In this document: positions 46,288-56,612 of the stretch, one piece after another
Layout of the letters: every line of letters starts with the position of its first letter
Numbering within the stretch: position 1 is the stretch's first letter
Assembly: GCA_012031265.1 (NCBI GenBank)
Contig: JAAUTY010000013.1
Location: 1-64,000 of the forward strand
Direction: 5' to 3'
DNA from: Spirulinaceae cyanobacterium SM2_1_0
GTDB taxonomy: Bacteria > Cyanobacteriota > Cyanobacteriia > Cyanobacteriales > Spirulinaceae
Length of the DNA stretch: 64,000 bases
The notes under the pieces: model-generated
Database searches by the model: none
Seen by the model: only the letters and a program-made list of their open reading frames with translations
Told to the model about the DNA's origin: nothing
Made by a program: the position numbers and the translations under genes

Positions 46288-46486
46288 CTGCCACCCCCGA
46301 CCGTGTCTTCCGCCTTGAACTGCGTAAGTCCTGACCGGGTTCCTCAGAATCTGAACCGCTGCTCTAGAAATCTGGCGCATTCCCATCGTTGTCACCAGCG
46401 GCGTCGTTATACTTTGCAGGCATCGTTATACTTTGCAGCAGTTTACAAATAGCGACGCCACATCATCTATCAGGATAGAAGTATCG

Positions 46487-48271
46487 ATGGTGCCGTATCT
46501 TCTGAAATTTAAGCTTGCTGTGCGCTCACTGGCTTGGCGATCGCGCCGCTGGTTCAGCTTCTGGTTGACCTTCGCCCTGGTGCTTGCACTCTGGCTGACC
46601 CCCAGCTTGCCGGGGTTCGTACCAGCCCAGGCTCAGACCTCGCTCACCCAGCAGTTGACGGATAGCCTGCCCCAAATTTTTGCCGGTGATCGCCCTGAAA
46701 TGCCTCCAGCGAGTGGCTGGGTCTATCTGGATGGCAATGCGCTGTTCCGAATCGCGGCTGGCGCTGAAGATCTGCCGCAACGACAGCAGGAGATCGAACA
46801 GAATCTCCGGCAGGCGGCGCGTGAGTTTATCAGCAGCGAGCGCGAGAGTCCCAATGTCGAAATCCGCGAAAGCCAGTCGCTGCCAACACTCTATGCCAAT
46901 GACCAGTACATCCTCACCGTCACCCACTTGGATGCCGCACTGCATCAAGCCGAGCCAAGTGTCCGTGCCGAGACGGTCAAAAACGCTTTGGTCACGGCGC
47001 TGGTCGATGCCCGGCAGGAGCGTCAGCCGGAGCGGTTGCGTCAGCGGGGTCTGCAAGCTTTGGGATTGTTGGCGATCGCCACGCTCGCTAGTATGCTGCT
47101 CCGCCAACTGCAACGCCGCTGGCAGCGCCGTCGCCAACCGGTGGAGCCGGCCCAAGCTGCCCCAGAGCGCATCAACCTGTCGCAACCCATGCCGGAGCAG
47201 GAGTCTGCGGCCGGTAGCGGGCTGTCAGGGAGTGCGACCAGCCGGATCGCCACGAACTTGACCCAACGGCAGCGCGATAATGTCCGAGCCGTGCGGCGGC
47301 TGTTGTTCCAACTGCTGCAAGCGAGCATTTGGCTGGCGACCAGTCTGACGCTCCTCAGCCTATTTCCGCAGACGCGGCCGGTGCAGGTTTGGCTGCTGGC
47401 GCGGATGCAGTCCTATGCGATCGCCGTGGTGATTGCGATCGCGACCTACATTGCCATCCGCCTCAGCTATGTCCTCGTTGACCGCCTCATTGAGGCTGTG
47501 CTCGAGAGCGCCCAACTCGTCCGGCGCGGGCCGCGCCTCCAGCAGCGCGTCTCGACTGTTTCCGGCGTTGCCAAGGGCATGGCTACGGTGCTGCTAATCG
47601 TCGCAGGCAGTTTCGGTGCGTTGGGCAGCCTCGGCACCAATCTTGGGCCGCTGCTCACCGGTGCGGGTCTCGTCGGGGTCGCGATCTCGCTGGCATCGCA
47701 GAATATCATCCGCGACGCGATCAATGGCTTCTTGATTCTCGCTGAAGACCAGTATGCGGTGGGCGATGTGATTGTTGTCGGTGAGGTGTCCGGTCTCGTC
47801 GAGCGGATTACGTTGAGAATGACGCAACTGCGCGATCCGGAGGAGCGCCTGATCACGATCCCCAACAGCAAGATTGAGGTCGTCTGCAACTTGACGAGCC
47901 ACCACTCCCAAGCCGACTTGCAGATCCCGGTCGCCTACAGCGCTGACGTTGACCAGGCCTTCGCCGTTGTGCAGGCAATCTGTGACCAGATGAAGACCGA
48001 ACCGGGTTGGCGGGAGTTGATTAGCCAAGAACCGAATATTTTGGGTCTGGATGACTTCAGCGATCGCGGCATGGTGATTCGGGTGTGGATTCGCACGCCG
48101 CCCCTCAAGCACTGGGATGTCGCTCGCGAATTTCGACGCCGGATCAAACGCGCCTTCGATGCGGCGGGCATTCCGCTAGCGCGCCAGCAGCAGGAGTTGT
48201 GGGTACGTCCAGGCGAGAGCGATCGCCCGCTCGTTGCCGAGTGGAGCGATCACGCTAATCATAACCACTGA
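46487..48271 (+). CDS. Small-conductance mechanosensitive channel family protein
   Basis: The protein is 594 aa from the ATG at 46487. An N-terminal signal-type segment (SFWLTFALVLALWL, cleavage near PAQAQT) is followed by a periplasmic domain (about 60-190). Three to four membrane helices come next, then the MscS pore helix GPLLTGAGLVGVAISLASQN and the beta domain VGDVIVVGEVSGLVERI. The C-terminus has the soluble vestibule (QLRDPEERLITIPNSKI onward). MscS releases osmolytes on hypo-osmotic shock; the long periplasmic part resembles larger MscK/YnaI-type members. Confidence 0.9.
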   Translation: MVPYLLKFKLAVRSLAWRSRRWFSFWLTFALVLALWLTPSLPGFVPAQAQTSLTQQLTDSLPQIFAGDRPEMPPASGWVYLDGNALFRIAAGAEDLPQRQQEIEQNLRQAAREFISSERESPNVEIRESQSLPTLYANDQYILTVTHLDAALHQAEPSVRAETVKNALVTALVDARQERQPERLRQRGLQALGLLAIATLASMLLRQLQRRWQRRRQPVEPAQAAPERINLSQPMPEQESAAGSGLSGSATSRIATNLTQRQRDNVRAVRRLLFQLLQASIWLATSLTLLSLFPQTRPVQVWLLARMQSYAIAVVIAIATYIAIRLSYVLVDRLIEAVLESAQLVRRGPRLQQRVSTVSGVAKGMATVLLIVAGSFGALGSLGTNLGPLLTGAGLVGVAISLASQNIIRDAINGFLILAEDQYAVGDVIVVGEVSGLVERITLRMTQLRDPEERLITIPNSKIEVVCNLTSHHSQADLQIPVAYSADVDQAFAVVQAICDQMKTEPGWRELISQEPNILGLDDFSDRGMVIRVWIRTPPLKHWDVAREFRRRIKRAFDAAGIPLARQQQELWVRPGESDRPLVAEWSDHANHNH

Positions 48272-48320
48272 GCAAAACGGCACTGGCGGGGATGCTGATG
48301 AATCGGTACAAATTGGACAG

Positions 48321-48404
48321 CGGAGAGGGTGGGATTCGAACCCACGGACTTTTTAGGTCATCCGATTTCAAGTCGGACGCATTCGACCACTCTGCCACCT
48401 CTCC
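48321..48404 (-). tRNA. tRNA-Ser (anticodon TGA)
   Basis: Read on the minus strand from 48404 this is an 84-nt class II tRNA. It has a 7-bp acceptor, anticodon stem TCCGA/TCGGA with loop CTTGAAA (anticodon UGA), an extended variable arm, T-arm GGGTTCGAATCCC and discriminator G. The CCA is not encoded. Confidence 0.95.
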
Positions 48405-48651
48405 AGGTGAGCAATGCCCAGCCTCGATCGCTAGCCTTCAGCCTTCCAGCCTATCATAGCGTTTGGGTATTGGCGATCGCCCGCGACACTCGCTGCAAAG
48501 CCAAAGCACTATCGTTTTGGAACCGATCAGCCGGTTCGCCCAGTCGTGAAAACCGACATTGTTGCTACTGCCGCAGTCGCTACTGTAAGAAAAATAGTAG
48601 AGTTTCGTGCAGGCTCAATTTCCATTCCCCTACAAGCTCTGTAAGAAAGCG

Positions 48652-49842
48652 ATGCGAAAATTTGCTAGTCACCTGCTTGCCCTGGTTATGGGTGTGCTCA
48701 TTGCCTTTAGTCCCTTCCGGGTTGCGGCTTCACAGGCCGACCCCGCCCCTCCGCTGTCTCTCGACGCGACCACTCCTCCGACCCTGCTCGCGCAGGACGC
48801 GGGTGTGGCGAGCCGCTCGCGGAGCTTTGTAGCGCAGGCGGTTGAGCGCACTGGGCCGGCAGTTGTACAGATCGATTCGTCGCGGACGGTCAGTACGCAA
48901 CTGCCGCCGATGTTCAACGATCCTTTCTTCCGTGACTTCTTTGGCGACCAGTTGCCGCAACAGTTCCCCTCAGAGCGGCGTGTCGAAGGTCAAGGTTCGG
49001 GCTTCATCATTGATCGCGGTGGCGCGATTTTGACCAATGCTCACGTTGTCAGCGGTGCGGATGAGGTGAACGTGACGCTCCAAGATGGTCGCCAATTTGA
49101 AGCGCGCGTGCAAGGCAGTGACCCGGTGACCGATCTGGCTGTGGTCAAGATCGTCAGCCCGCCGAATAATCTGCCGGTGGCTTCCCTGGGGGATTCGGAT
49201 CGTTTGGTGGTGGGGGACTGGGCGATCGCCGTGGGTAGCCCCGGCGGCCTCAGCAACACGGTAACGCTGGGCATCATCAGCACCCTGGATCGCTCCTCGT
49301 CGCAGGTTGGCATTCCCGACAAGCGCCTGAACTTCCTGCAAACGGATGCGGCGATCAATCCCGGTAACTCCGGTGGCCCCCTGCTCAACGAACGCGGCGA
49401 AGTCATCGGCATCAACACCGCGATTCGTCCCAACGCCATGGGCATCGGCTTCGCGATCCCGATCAACAAAGCCAAAGAACTGAAAGACACACTGGCGGCG
49501 GGGCGCGAAGTGCAGCACCCCTTCGTAGGGATCGAGATGCGCGACATCACCGCCGAGCTGGCGAAGCGCAATAATGATGACCCAAACTCTACTGTCATCA
49601 TTCCGGAGATCAACGGTGTGTTGGTTTGGCGGGTGCTACCGGATACGCCCGCAGCCTCGTCTGGCTTGCGGCGCGGTGACGTGATTACCGAACTAGACGG
49701 TCAGCGCGTGACGAGCGGCGCGCAGATTCAAAATCTCGTCGAGGTAGCCGGTGTCGGTAAACCGATGCGCTTTGCGGTGCAACGGGGCGATCGCTCCCTC
49801 GACATCACTGTCCGGACAGCACAACTCCGCAACGAGCGTTAG
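48652..49842 (+). CDS. HtrA/Deg-family serine protease
   Basis: The protein is 396 aa from the ATG at 48652. A signal peptide (LLALVMGVLIAFSPFRVAAS) is followed by a trypsin-like domain with catalytic His (ILTNAHVVSGA), Asp (SDPVTDLAVVKI) and Ser (INPGNSGGPLLNERG), then one PDZ domain (about 300-390, VLPDTPAASSGLRRGDVITE). It degrades or chaperones damaged proteins in the periplasm or thylakoid lumen. This is one of the HhoA/HhoB/HtrA paralogues of cyanobacteria; which one cannot be decided here. Confidence 0.95.
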   Translation: MRKFASHLLALVMGVLIAFSPFRVAASQADPAPPLSLDATTPPTLLAQDAGVASRSRSFVAQAVERTGPAVVQIDSSRTVSTQLPPMFNDPFFRDFFGDQLPQQFPSERRVEGQGSGFIIDRGGAILTNAHVVSGADEVNVTLQDGRQFEARVQGSDPVTDLAVVKIVSPPNNLPVASLGDSDRLVVGDWAIAVGSPGGLSNTVTLGIISTLDRSSSQVGIPDKRLNFLQTDAAINPGNSGGPLLNERGEVIGINTAIRPNAMGIGFAIPINKAKELKDTLAAGREVQHPFVGIEMRDITAELAKRNNDDPNSTVIIPEINGVLVWRVLPDTPAASSGLRRGDVITELDGQRVTSGAQIQNLVEVAGVGKPMRFAVQRGDRSLDITVRTAQLRNER

Positions 49843-49972
49843 CCTGCTGATGTGGGATTAACAACTGATGACGGCGGGTCATTCCCAGTGAGTGATCCGC
49901 TCCTTGATGCTACGGGTTCGTCAAGCCGAATTTTTGTGCCCCCGGTCAGACGGATATTTTTGACCCGTCCAG

Positions 49973-50003
49973 TTGACATGATTCGGAGACCCTTTGTTAC
50001 AAT
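49973..50003 (+). promoter_or_regulatory. Promoter of tRNA-Gln
   Basis: A perfect TTGACA (49973-49978) and TACAAT (49998-50003) are separated by 19 bases, slightly long. This places the start of transcription about a dozen bases before the tRNA. Confidence 0.5.
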
Positions 50004-50021
50004 CGTAAATGCCAAAAACGT

Positions 50022-50093
50022 TGGGGTGTCGCCAAGTGGTAAGGCATCGGGTTTTGGTCCCGCCATTCCTAGGTTCGAATCCTAGCACCCCAG
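50022..50093 (+). tRNA. tRNA-Gln (anticodon TTG)
   Basis: The 72-nt cloverleaf has acceptor TGGGGTG/CACCCCA with discriminator G. The anticodon stem TCGGG/CCCGC (one end mismatch) has loop TTTTGGT, anticodon UUG. The T arm is AGGTTCGAATCCT. The U1-A72 pair is typical of tRNA-Gln. A short T-run follows directly. Confidence 0.95.
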
Positions 50094-50357
50094 TTTTCAT
50101 TTCATCCCCAGTGAGCGCCCTCTGAGTCCTACAGTCACCTGCGACTCGCAGCGCCGGGCGATTGTGCCGACGCCGCGCCGCCGCAATTGCGGACGGTGAT
50201 CTTGATCTCTGTGGCATTGATGAGCGATCACCCTCGTGGCTGATGGCGATCGCTCCCACCTGCGTCTACACTCACGCGCCCCCAAAAACTGCATCACTGA
50301 TTTGTCTGTGCAGATACGAGATATTGAAGCTTGTAATCGCTAGGCAGATCAGAGACC

Positions 50358-50807
50358 ATGCTCACTCTTCGTTCGCTCGTAACCGCGGCTACCGCTGGCT
50401 TGACCGCGCTCACCGTCGCGCTCCCGACCGTTCAGGCTGCCGAAACCGCGCCGCTTGTCGATGGCACTTATACCTACGGGGAAACGAGTGAGCCGCAGAC
50501 GACGGGGGCGACCTACATGACCTTTGAGGTGTACCAAGGTCGCTGGGTGGGCGCGTTTTATCAGCCACAATCCGCCTTCGATTGCTTCGTCGGCGAACCC
50601 GATGGCAATCGTCTGGCCCTGACGATTACCGACAGCTACTCCGAGGAGACCTACAGTTATGACGTGGCGATCGCCCGTAATGGTCAAGTCGCGGCTCAGC
50701 GCGGTCTGCAAACAGAGCTGACCTTGGGCGGTTTGCAGGAGCTGTCTGCCCCCAGCGACCTCGACCGCGAGATCATCGCCACTTGTCGCGAAGCGCTGGC
50801 TGACTGA
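50358..50807 (+). CDS. Exported hypothetical protein
   Basis: The 149-aa protein has a clear signal peptide (MLTLRSLVTAATAGLTALTV, cleavage near VQAAE). The mature domain is beta-rich (GTYTYGETSEPQTTGATYMT, FEVYQGRWVGAFYQPQ) with two cysteines (DCFVGEPDG and ATCREALAD) that could form a disulfide. No family name is recognised. It converges with the Uma2 gene. Confidence 0.75.
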   Translation: MLTLRSLVTAATAGLTALTVALPTVQAAETAPLVDGTYTYGETSEPQTTGATYMTFEVYQGRWVGAFYQPQSAFDCFVGEPDGNRLALTITDSYSEETYSYDVAIARNGQVAAQRGLQTELTLGGLQELSAPSDLDREIIATCREALAD

Positions 50808-50822
50808 CCCCGCAGCATCGCC

Positions 50823-51422
50823 TCAAAGTTCCATTGACTCCGTAGCGGCGGCCGCCTCCAAGTTGACGGCTTCATAGACCGCCGCTAGGGACAGGGACAG
50901 GTCAAGGCTCTGGAGTACGAATGAGGCCTCGGACGGCTGGTAAGTCTGCAAAAGCCAACCCGCGATTTCCTGACGGCGGAAGATTTCGACCCGTTGATGC
51001 TTGGTATTCACCAACACATACTCCTCCAGGCTGTCGAGGGTCTGGTAATCGTTGAACTTGTCGCCGCGATCAAAGGCTTCGGTACTTTCAGAGAGCACTT
51101 CAATGATGAGCTTAGGGAAGCATTTGTAGAGCGGTGTTTCGCGATCGCGCGGCTCACAGGTCACGAGCAGATCGGGATAGTAGAAACAGTTGCGTTCCTC
51201 GATCCGGACTTTGACGTCAGCGATGTAAACCTGGCAGTCTCTACCTCGCAGGTGATTCCGCAGCAAGACAGCAATGTTAAGAGCAATAGTATTGTGGGCG
51301 TCGGTGGTGCCCGCCATTGCCCAGATTTCACCGTCCCGATACTCGTGCTTCGTGGGACTCTGGGCTTCGCATTCGAGATATTCGGCGGCGGTCAGAGTGG
51401 GGCGATCGCGTTGAGCAATCAT
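50823..51422 (-). CDS. Uma2-family (DUF820) putative nuclease
   Basis: The 199-aa protein belongs to a family greatly expanded in cyanobacteria, with a restriction-endonuclease-like PD-(D/E)XK fold. Motifs are TAAEYLECEAQSPTKHEYRD, FYYPDLLVTCEPRD, KLIIEVLSESTEAFDRGDKF and LEEYVLVNTKHQRVEIFRR. The biological role is poorly known. The intact core (D and E/xK) suggests potential nuclease activity. Confidence 0.9.
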   Translation of the reverse strand: MIAQRDRPTLTAAEYLECEAQSPTKHEYRDGEIWAMAGTTDAHNTIALNIAVLLRNHLRGRDCQVYIADVKVRIEERNCFYYPDLLVTCEPRDRETPLYKCFPKLIIEVLSESTEAFDRGDKFNDYQTLDSLEEYVLVNTKHQRVEIFRRQEIAGWLLQTYQPSEASFVLQSLDLSLSLAAVYEAVNLEAAAATESMEL

Positions 51423-51530
51423 CAGAGTTGCGGCTCCTCTCCAGAGGGCAAAGGCAGGCAGTTTACTATTGACGAACCACCATCCTGCTGAGATTGCCTC
51501 TAATCTAGCGCACGCGCCTGTAAGGATTGC

Positions 51531-52214
51531 TCAGAGCCGCACCGCCTCCAGCAGTTGTGAAAAGTAGAAGCGCGTGCTGGTCATGCCGGTGCGCTCGATT
51601 GCGAAGCCTTGGTCGATCAGGACTTTAATCGCCGCATCGACGCGGTGCAGATAGGCGCGGGTCGCTTTGCTGGGGCCGGGGAAAAATTCGCCGACTTTTT
51701 TCAGCAGGCTCAGGCCGAAGGTTTTCGGCGCGAAACTCACCAGGAGGCGCGACTCCGCTAAGCTCGCGAGCTGGGCCAGCATCGCGAAGGCTTCGGCATC
51801 GGGGTAGTGGATCAACACGTCAAGGCAGATGACGGTATGGTAGGAGCCGCTGAGGTCTTCGAGATCCTTGACTTCGAGCTTGAGATCGGGGTTGGTCAGC
51901 GTCTGCTGCGCCCGTGCTTGTGCCTCGCCGACCATTTTTTCCGAAATATCGCTGCCGTAGACCTGGGCACCGGCAGCGGCGAGCGGCAGGCTGAGGCTAC
52001 CAACCCCACAGCCCGCGTCGCAGATCGTGAGGTTGGCAAGGTTGCCATCGGCCTCTAGCCAGTTCAAAACCCGATCGACAGTCTGCTGGTGGCCTTGGCG
52101 GATGTCGAGCTGGACTTTGTTGACTTCGCCGTCGCCATAGATGCGTCGCCAGCGGTCAAAGCCTTTGGCATTGAAGTAGTCGCGAACAATGGTTTTGTCG
52201 TCCAGGGCGGTCAT
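51531..52214 (-). CDS. chlM: Magnesium-protoporphyrin IX methyltransferase
   Basis: ChlM methylates the C13 propionate of Mg-protoporphyrin IX with S-adenosylmethionine, a committed chlorophyll step. The 227-aa protein shows FNAKGFDRWRRIYGDGEVNK, the SAM motif ICDAGCGVGSLSLPLAAAG, VYGSDISEKMV and LVSFAPKTFGL. It is soluble and thylakoid-associated. Confidence 0.95.
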   Translation of the reverse strand: MTALDDKTIVRDYFNAKGFDRWRRIYGDGEVNKVQLDIRQGHQQTVDRVLNWLEADGNLANLTICDAGCGVGSLSLPLAAAGAQVYGSDISEKMVGEAQARAQQTLTNPDLKLEVKDLEDLSGSYHTVICLDVLIHYPDAEAFAMLAQLASLAESRLLVSFAPKTFGLSLLKKVGEFFPGPSKATRAYLHRVDAAIKVLIDQGFAIERTGMTSTRFYFSQLLEAVRL

Positions 52215-52498
52215 TGCAAGTTGGGGGATGAGACGGGGATGGCAAACGATTCATCACTGTAGCAGCAAACTCGCGGCGGATGATCGCCTGACGGCCTTCA
52301 CATACAGTCAGCCTGAGAAAAATCCTGAAGGCCATCGGCACGCCAGAAGCCTAGAAAAACAGCCCCGAATTTTGGCCGCAACACCCCACGTCCTGGCCAG
52401 TTTTGTCAACTCTTAATGACCGAACTGGGTTCATCAGGATCATCGTCGCTTGCTAGACTGAAATATCGCTGCTGTGGCTGACTTGAGACGCAGAAATT

Positions 52499-53803
52499 AT
52501 GGTCGCTTCCGACTTCGCAACAATCCCGCTTGCTGAGATGGCGCAACAAACCCGGCAAGCCGCGCGACAGCTTGCTGGTTTATCAGGAGACACCCGCGAT
52601 CGCGCTCTGGAGGCGATCGCCGCTGCCCTCGAAAGCCTCAGCCCGACCATCCTTGCAGCCAATGCCGCTGACTGCGACGCTGCGATCGCCGACGGCATCA
52701 GTCCCGCGCTCCACGCTCGCCTCAAACTCAGCGAGACCAAGCTCGCCGCTACCATCGCTGGCGTCCGTAGCCTGCGCCAGCTTCCCGATCCGCTGGGACA
52801 AGTGCAGATTGATCGTGAGTTGGCCCCAGACTTGCTGCTAAAGCGGGTGACTTGCCCGCTGGGGGTGCTGGCTGTGGTCTTTGAGGCGCGTCCAGAAGCT
52901 TTGATTCAAATCGCTAGTCTGGCCATCAAGTCCGGCAATGGCGTGATCCTCAAAGGCGGCAAAGAAGCGGTTCGCTCTTGCCAGATGTTGACGGCAGCGG
53001 TTCACCGGGGGCTGGCAGCAATGGGACTGCCGACCGCGGCGGTGCAATTGCTCACCACGCGCGCCGAGACGCAAGCGTTGCTCGCCCTGGAAAACGATAT
53101 TGATCTGATCGTGCCACGCGGCTCCAACGATTTCGTCCGCTACGTGCAGCGCCACACCAATATTCCCGTCCTGGGTCATGCTGATGGGATTTGTCACCTC
53201 TATGTTGATGCCAGTGCCGATGTTGACATGGCGGTGCGCCTGACGGTTGATGCCAAGACCCAGTACCCCGCCGCTTGCAATGCGATTGAAACGCTGCTGG
53301 TTCACGCTCAGATCGCTCCCGACTTTCTCCCGGCTGTGGCGCGCGCCCTGACTGACGCGGGTGTGCAACTGCGTGGCGATTCCCAGACTTGCGGGCTGAT
53401 TGCAGCGCTCCCGGCCGAGGCCAGCGATTGGTCGCTGGAATATAGCGACTTAATTTTGGCAATCAAAGTGGTTGATTCTGCTGAGGCGGCGATCGCCCAC
53501 ATCCACACCTACGGCTCGCGGCACACGGAGGCGATCGCCACCACCGACGCCCAAGTAGCGGCGCAGTTTCTCAATCAAGTGGATGCTGCCAGCGTCTTCC
53601 ACAACTGCTCAACCCGCTTTGCGGATGGCTTCCGCTACGGCTTTGGTGCCGAGGTCGGCATCAGCACCCAGAAGCTACCCCCACGCGGTCCGGTCGGCCT
53701 TGAAGGCTTAGTCACCTATCAGTATCAGGTCACGGGCCGCGGTCAGATCGTTGCCGATTATACCGGCGAGAATGCCCAACCCTTTACGCATCGAGACCGA
53801 TGA
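52499..53803 (+). CDS. proA: Gamma-glutamyl phosphate reductase
   Basis: ProA reduces glutamyl phosphate to glutamate semialdehyde with NADPH in proline synthesis. It has an aldehyde-dehydrogenase fold with catalytic Cys in [15 protein letters not shown], and family features [26 protein letters not shown] and the C-terminal [20 protein letters not shown]. The 434-aa length is normal. Its stop overlaps the start of the next gene by 4 bp (ATGA). Confidence 0.96.
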   Translation: MVASDFATIPLAEMAQQTRQAARQLAGLSGDTRDRALEAIAAALESLSPTILAANAADCDAAIADGISPALHARLKLSETKLAATIAGVRSLRQLPDPLGQVQIDRELAPDLLLKRVTCPLGVLAVVFEARPEALIQIASLAIKSGNGVILKGGKEAVRSCQMLTAAVHRGLAAMGLPTAAVQLLTTRAETQALLALENDIDLIVPRGSNDFVRYVQRHTNIPVLGHADGICHLYVDASADVDMAVRLTVDAKTQYPAACNAIETLLVHAQIAPDFLPAVARALTDAGVQLRGDSQTCGLIAALPAEASDWSLEYSDLILAIKVVDSAEAAIAHIHTYGSRHTEAIATTDAQVAAQFLNQVDAASVFHNCSTRFADGFRYGFGAEVGISTQKLPPRGPVGLEGLVTYQYQVTGRGQIVADYTGENAQPFTHRDR

Positions 53804-54504
53804 GAAATTCTCGACCTTACCTGATTCCCCGGCCACTCCGCCGCCGCTTTATGGCGCTGTTCACACTCTGTACGGTGTTGGGCTTTCTGACGGGATCTTG
53901 GCTGGCGCAGGCGTTTTCGGTGCCGTTGCTGGAGTTGCTCAAACATTTTGCTTCGGCTCAGAATAGCCCTCTGTCCGGCGTATTTGGCATCGCCCTCGTC
54001 ATCTTGGTGAGTAATGTGATCGCTGGGATGTGTCTCGGCATTGGGCAATGGCTGATTCTGCGCCCCTACGTCCGCAACCGCTGGTGGATTGTGGCGACAG
54101 GTATCGGCTGGACGATCAACCGGCTCGCCCTCGAGGGCATTGACGAGATCCGGCAACTAATGTGGGGTAACACCGCGATTGGCGGCACGGCCTTTTTACT
54201 CTTCAGCTTGTCTACTGCCATCCTTGTTCCCCTCGCCTTCATCGGTCTTGGCTTAGCCCAGTGGCTAATTTTGCGGAAGTTTGTCCAGCGGGTCTGGCTG
54301 TGGATTTTCTTGCCTTCGCTGGCGACTTGGCTGGCGGGGCTGGTCTTGGCGTTGCCAGTTGTGCTCTTGGTACAAATTGCTGAGACCCTCGGTGTTGCCA
54401 GCGCCGTTGGTTCCCAACTTGCCGTCGTCCCGGCGCTTGCCTTCGGTTTCCTCGCCAGTGCCTTCCTCTGCACCCGTCGCCGCAAGCGGGGTTATTTTCA
54501 GTAA
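53800..54504 (+). CDS. Multi-pass membrane hypothetical protein
   Basis: The 234-aa protein overlaps proA by ATGA, so it is translationally coupled. It has about five to six membrane helices, including [40 protein letters not shown] and [20 protein letters not shown]. Two related [16 protein letters not shown] motifs suggest an internal duplication. No transport family is recognised. Coupling to proA hints at coexpression only. Confidence 0.72.
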   Translation: MRNSRPYLIPRPLRRRFMALFTLCTVLGFLTGSWLAQAFSVPLLELLKHFASAQNSPLSGVFGIALVILVSNVIAGMCLGIGQWLILRPYVRNRWWIVATGIGWTINRLALEGIDEIRQLMWGNTAIGGTAFLLFSLSTAILVPLAFIGLGLAQWLILRKFVQRVWLWIFLPSLATWLAGLVLALPVVLLVQIAETLGVASAVGSQLAVVPALAFGFLASAFLCTRRRKRGYFQ

Positions 54505-54557
54505 ATGCGGTCGAAATTGTCTACAGTTGAGGTTGTCCCTCGTTTTGCCTACGCGCC

Positions 54558-54977
54558 TTGCAAAATTTTGATTTGCTGCACGTTCGCCAAATTCGCGCCT
54601 ATGGCTACACCGGCCTGTTGCCAGAAGAGCGCCGCTTGGGTCAGTGGTTTGAGGTTGATCTGAGTCTCTGGCTGGATTTGGCACCTGCCGCCGCGAGCGA
54701 CGTGATCGCCGAGACTTTCGATTATGTTCAGGCGGTCACGGCGGTTCAGGAACTGATCCAAACGCAGTCGTTTCAACTGATCGAAACTTTGGCCGAGGCG
54801 ATCGCCCAACTCAGCCTCGCTGATCCCCGCATCCAGCAAGTGCGAGTACAGCTCACCAAACTGACACCGCCGATTGCCAACTTCTCCGGTTGCGTCACGG
54901 TCGAGCTGACGCGATCGCCCGCATCCAGTCACCCCTCCGGGAACTCTCGCTACCTCGAACGAGTCCAACCGTCTTAA
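54558..54977 (+). CDS. folB: Dihydroneopterin aldolase
   Basis: FolB converts dihydroneopterin to 6-hydroxymethyl-dihydropterin in folate synthesis. The motif RQIRAYGYTGLLPEERRLGQ, WFEVDLSLWLDL, SFQLIETLAEAIA and VRVQLTKLTPPI match. About 120-139 aa depending on start; no ATG fits the N-terminus, so a TTG (54558 or 54573) is likely. The C-terminal tail past VELTRSP is longer than usual. Confidence 0.87.
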   Translation: MQNFDLLHVRQIRAYGYTGLLPEERRLGQWFEVDLSLWLDLAPAAASDVIAETFDYVQAVTAVQELIQTQSFQLIETLAEAIAQLSLADPRIQQVRVQLTKLTPPIANFSGCVTVELTRSPASSHPSGNSRYLERVQPS

Positions 54978-55188
54978 GATTTACGTTACAAACCAACAAA
55001 CTGGGACAAAATCCCGCAGAAATGGCGGCTGGCGCTCCGAGTTTTGTATGGCACAGTGAAGATAGTCTTGGTGCAATGCGGGAACTATCGCGCTGAATCC
55101 CTTGACCTTTATTGGTTTTGGGCGAAACCGCGAACCGCAATCCTCTATACTCGATTACAGCGCTTAGTTGTCAGGAGGTAGACCCAGC

Positions 55189-56484
55189 GTGACTTTAAGC
55201 CCCTTTCCTCACCGAGTCCGTGCTGCCGAGGGTGCATCGCGCCAGGCGATCGCCTTGCTGGCCCTGGAAACCAACCCCGATGCACCGCAAGGACGCGGCA
55301 GCAGCCCGCAACATTTAGCCAAAACCCTGGTTAAGCTCGGCTGGCAGGTCGATATTTTTACAGCACGCACGACCGCAACGCTGGCGACGATTACTCCCGG
55401 CGGCGATCATTGCCGGATCGTCCGGCTCGTGGAGCCGCTGCCTGAGACCGCCCCGGCGGCGGTTCGTATCGCTTGGCAGGCACAATTTTTGCAGGCGTTT
55501 CAGCAGTTTCAAACCAAGCAGGGTAGCCAGTATCCGCTGTTGCACACTTGCGATCGCCTCTCCGGCCAACTCGGGCAACGCTGGCAACAGGAACGCCACC
55601 TGCCTTGGGTTCATGCCTACTGGTTTCTCGATGATCGCGATCGCCTCGACCCCGCAATCGCCCAAAAAGCGGATCGCATTGTTGTGCCCCGCCCCGTTGC
55701 CGATTTGCCGGACTTGCCTTGCCCGCCCGACAAGTTGGAGATCGTCGCCTGGGGAGCCGATAGTGAGATTTTTCAATCCCTGCCCAAGACGGCGGCTCGC
55801 GAGGCGCTGGGGCTGGATCTGCCCGCCGACACCGCGATCGTGCTCTTCGCCGGTCGCTTTGCCGCCCACAAAGGGTTGGCAACGCTCTGCGCTGCCTGTC
55901 ACCCACTTCAGGCGCAACTGGCGCAACTCAACCGGCCGCTGCATTTGCTCCTCGTCGGCGGCCAACAAGATGCTGCCCAACGCGAGGTCGAACAATTGCT
56001 CGCTACTAGTAAGCTGACTGCGACGGCAACCGTGGTGCCCTGGGTCGAGCGATCGCGTCTAGCCCTCTACTACGCCGCCGCTGATGTCGTGGCGATTCCG
56101 AGCGATCGCGAACCCTTTGGCCGCGTCGCCATTGAAGCCATGGCCTGTGGCACCCCCGTCGTCGCGTCCAATGTCGGCGGTCTGCGCTTCACCGTCATTC
56201 CGGAAGAGACTGGCTTGCTGGTGCCGCCAGGAGATGCCGAGCGACTGAGCAGGGCGATCGCCCGGATTCTGACCGATGAGCTAGGTGCGCGCCGCTTGCG
56301 CCGTCAGGCATCGGTTTGCAGCCAAGAGTGCTTTAGCGACATGGCGTTGGCGATCCAGCTCAGCGATCTCTACCGCCGCCTACTCACCCAATGGCTGACC
56401 CAGCAGCCTGTGCAAGCCCCACCGCTGGCCGTCCCTTGGCAGGTCGATCTCGCCTCGCCACTGCCCCTAAGCAAAGTATCTTAG
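55189..56484 (+). CDS. Glycosyltransferase family 4-type
   Basis: The 431-aa GT-B enzyme starts at the GTG at 55189, after AGGAGG at the right distance. The acceptor half begins RGSSPQHLAKTLVKLGWQVD. The donor half has LFAGRFAAHKGLATLCAA and the EX7E region REPFGRVAIEAMACGTPVVA followed by GLLVPPGDAERL, typical of retaining GT4 enzymes. It transfers a nucleotide-activated sugar; the acceptor is unknown. It is the first gene of a GT/phosphatase/GT cluster. Confidence 0.9.
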   Translation: MTLSPFPHRVRAAEGASRQAIALLALETNPDAPQGRGSSPQHLAKTLVKLGWQVDIFTARTTATLATITPGGDHCRIVRLVEPLPETAPAAVRIAWQAQFLQAFQQFQTKQGSQYPLLHTCDRLSGQLGQRWQQERHLPWVHAYWFLDDRDRLDPAIAQKADRIVVPRPVADLPDLPCPPDKLEIVAWGADSEIFQSLPKTAAREALGLDLPADTAIVLFAGRFAAHKGLATLCAACHPLQAQLAQLNRPLHLLLVGGQQDAAQREVEQLLATSKLTATATVVPWVERSRLALYYAAADVVAIPSDREPFGRVAIEAMACGTPVVASNVGGLRFTVIPEETGLLVPPGDAERLSRAIARILTDELGARRLRRQASVCSQECFSDMALAIQLSDLYRRLLTQWLTQQPVQAPPLAVPWQVDLASPLPLSKVS

Positions 56485-56612
56485 CCGCCTCTCATTCCAG
56501 GGTTTGGGTGGGTGACGGGGGCGCGGTACACTGGCGATCAGCAGCAATTTTGCACTGGGCAGGTCGCCTCCACCGCTTGTCGCTGCTGAGTTGTCACTCA
56601 TCGGTACTCGTC

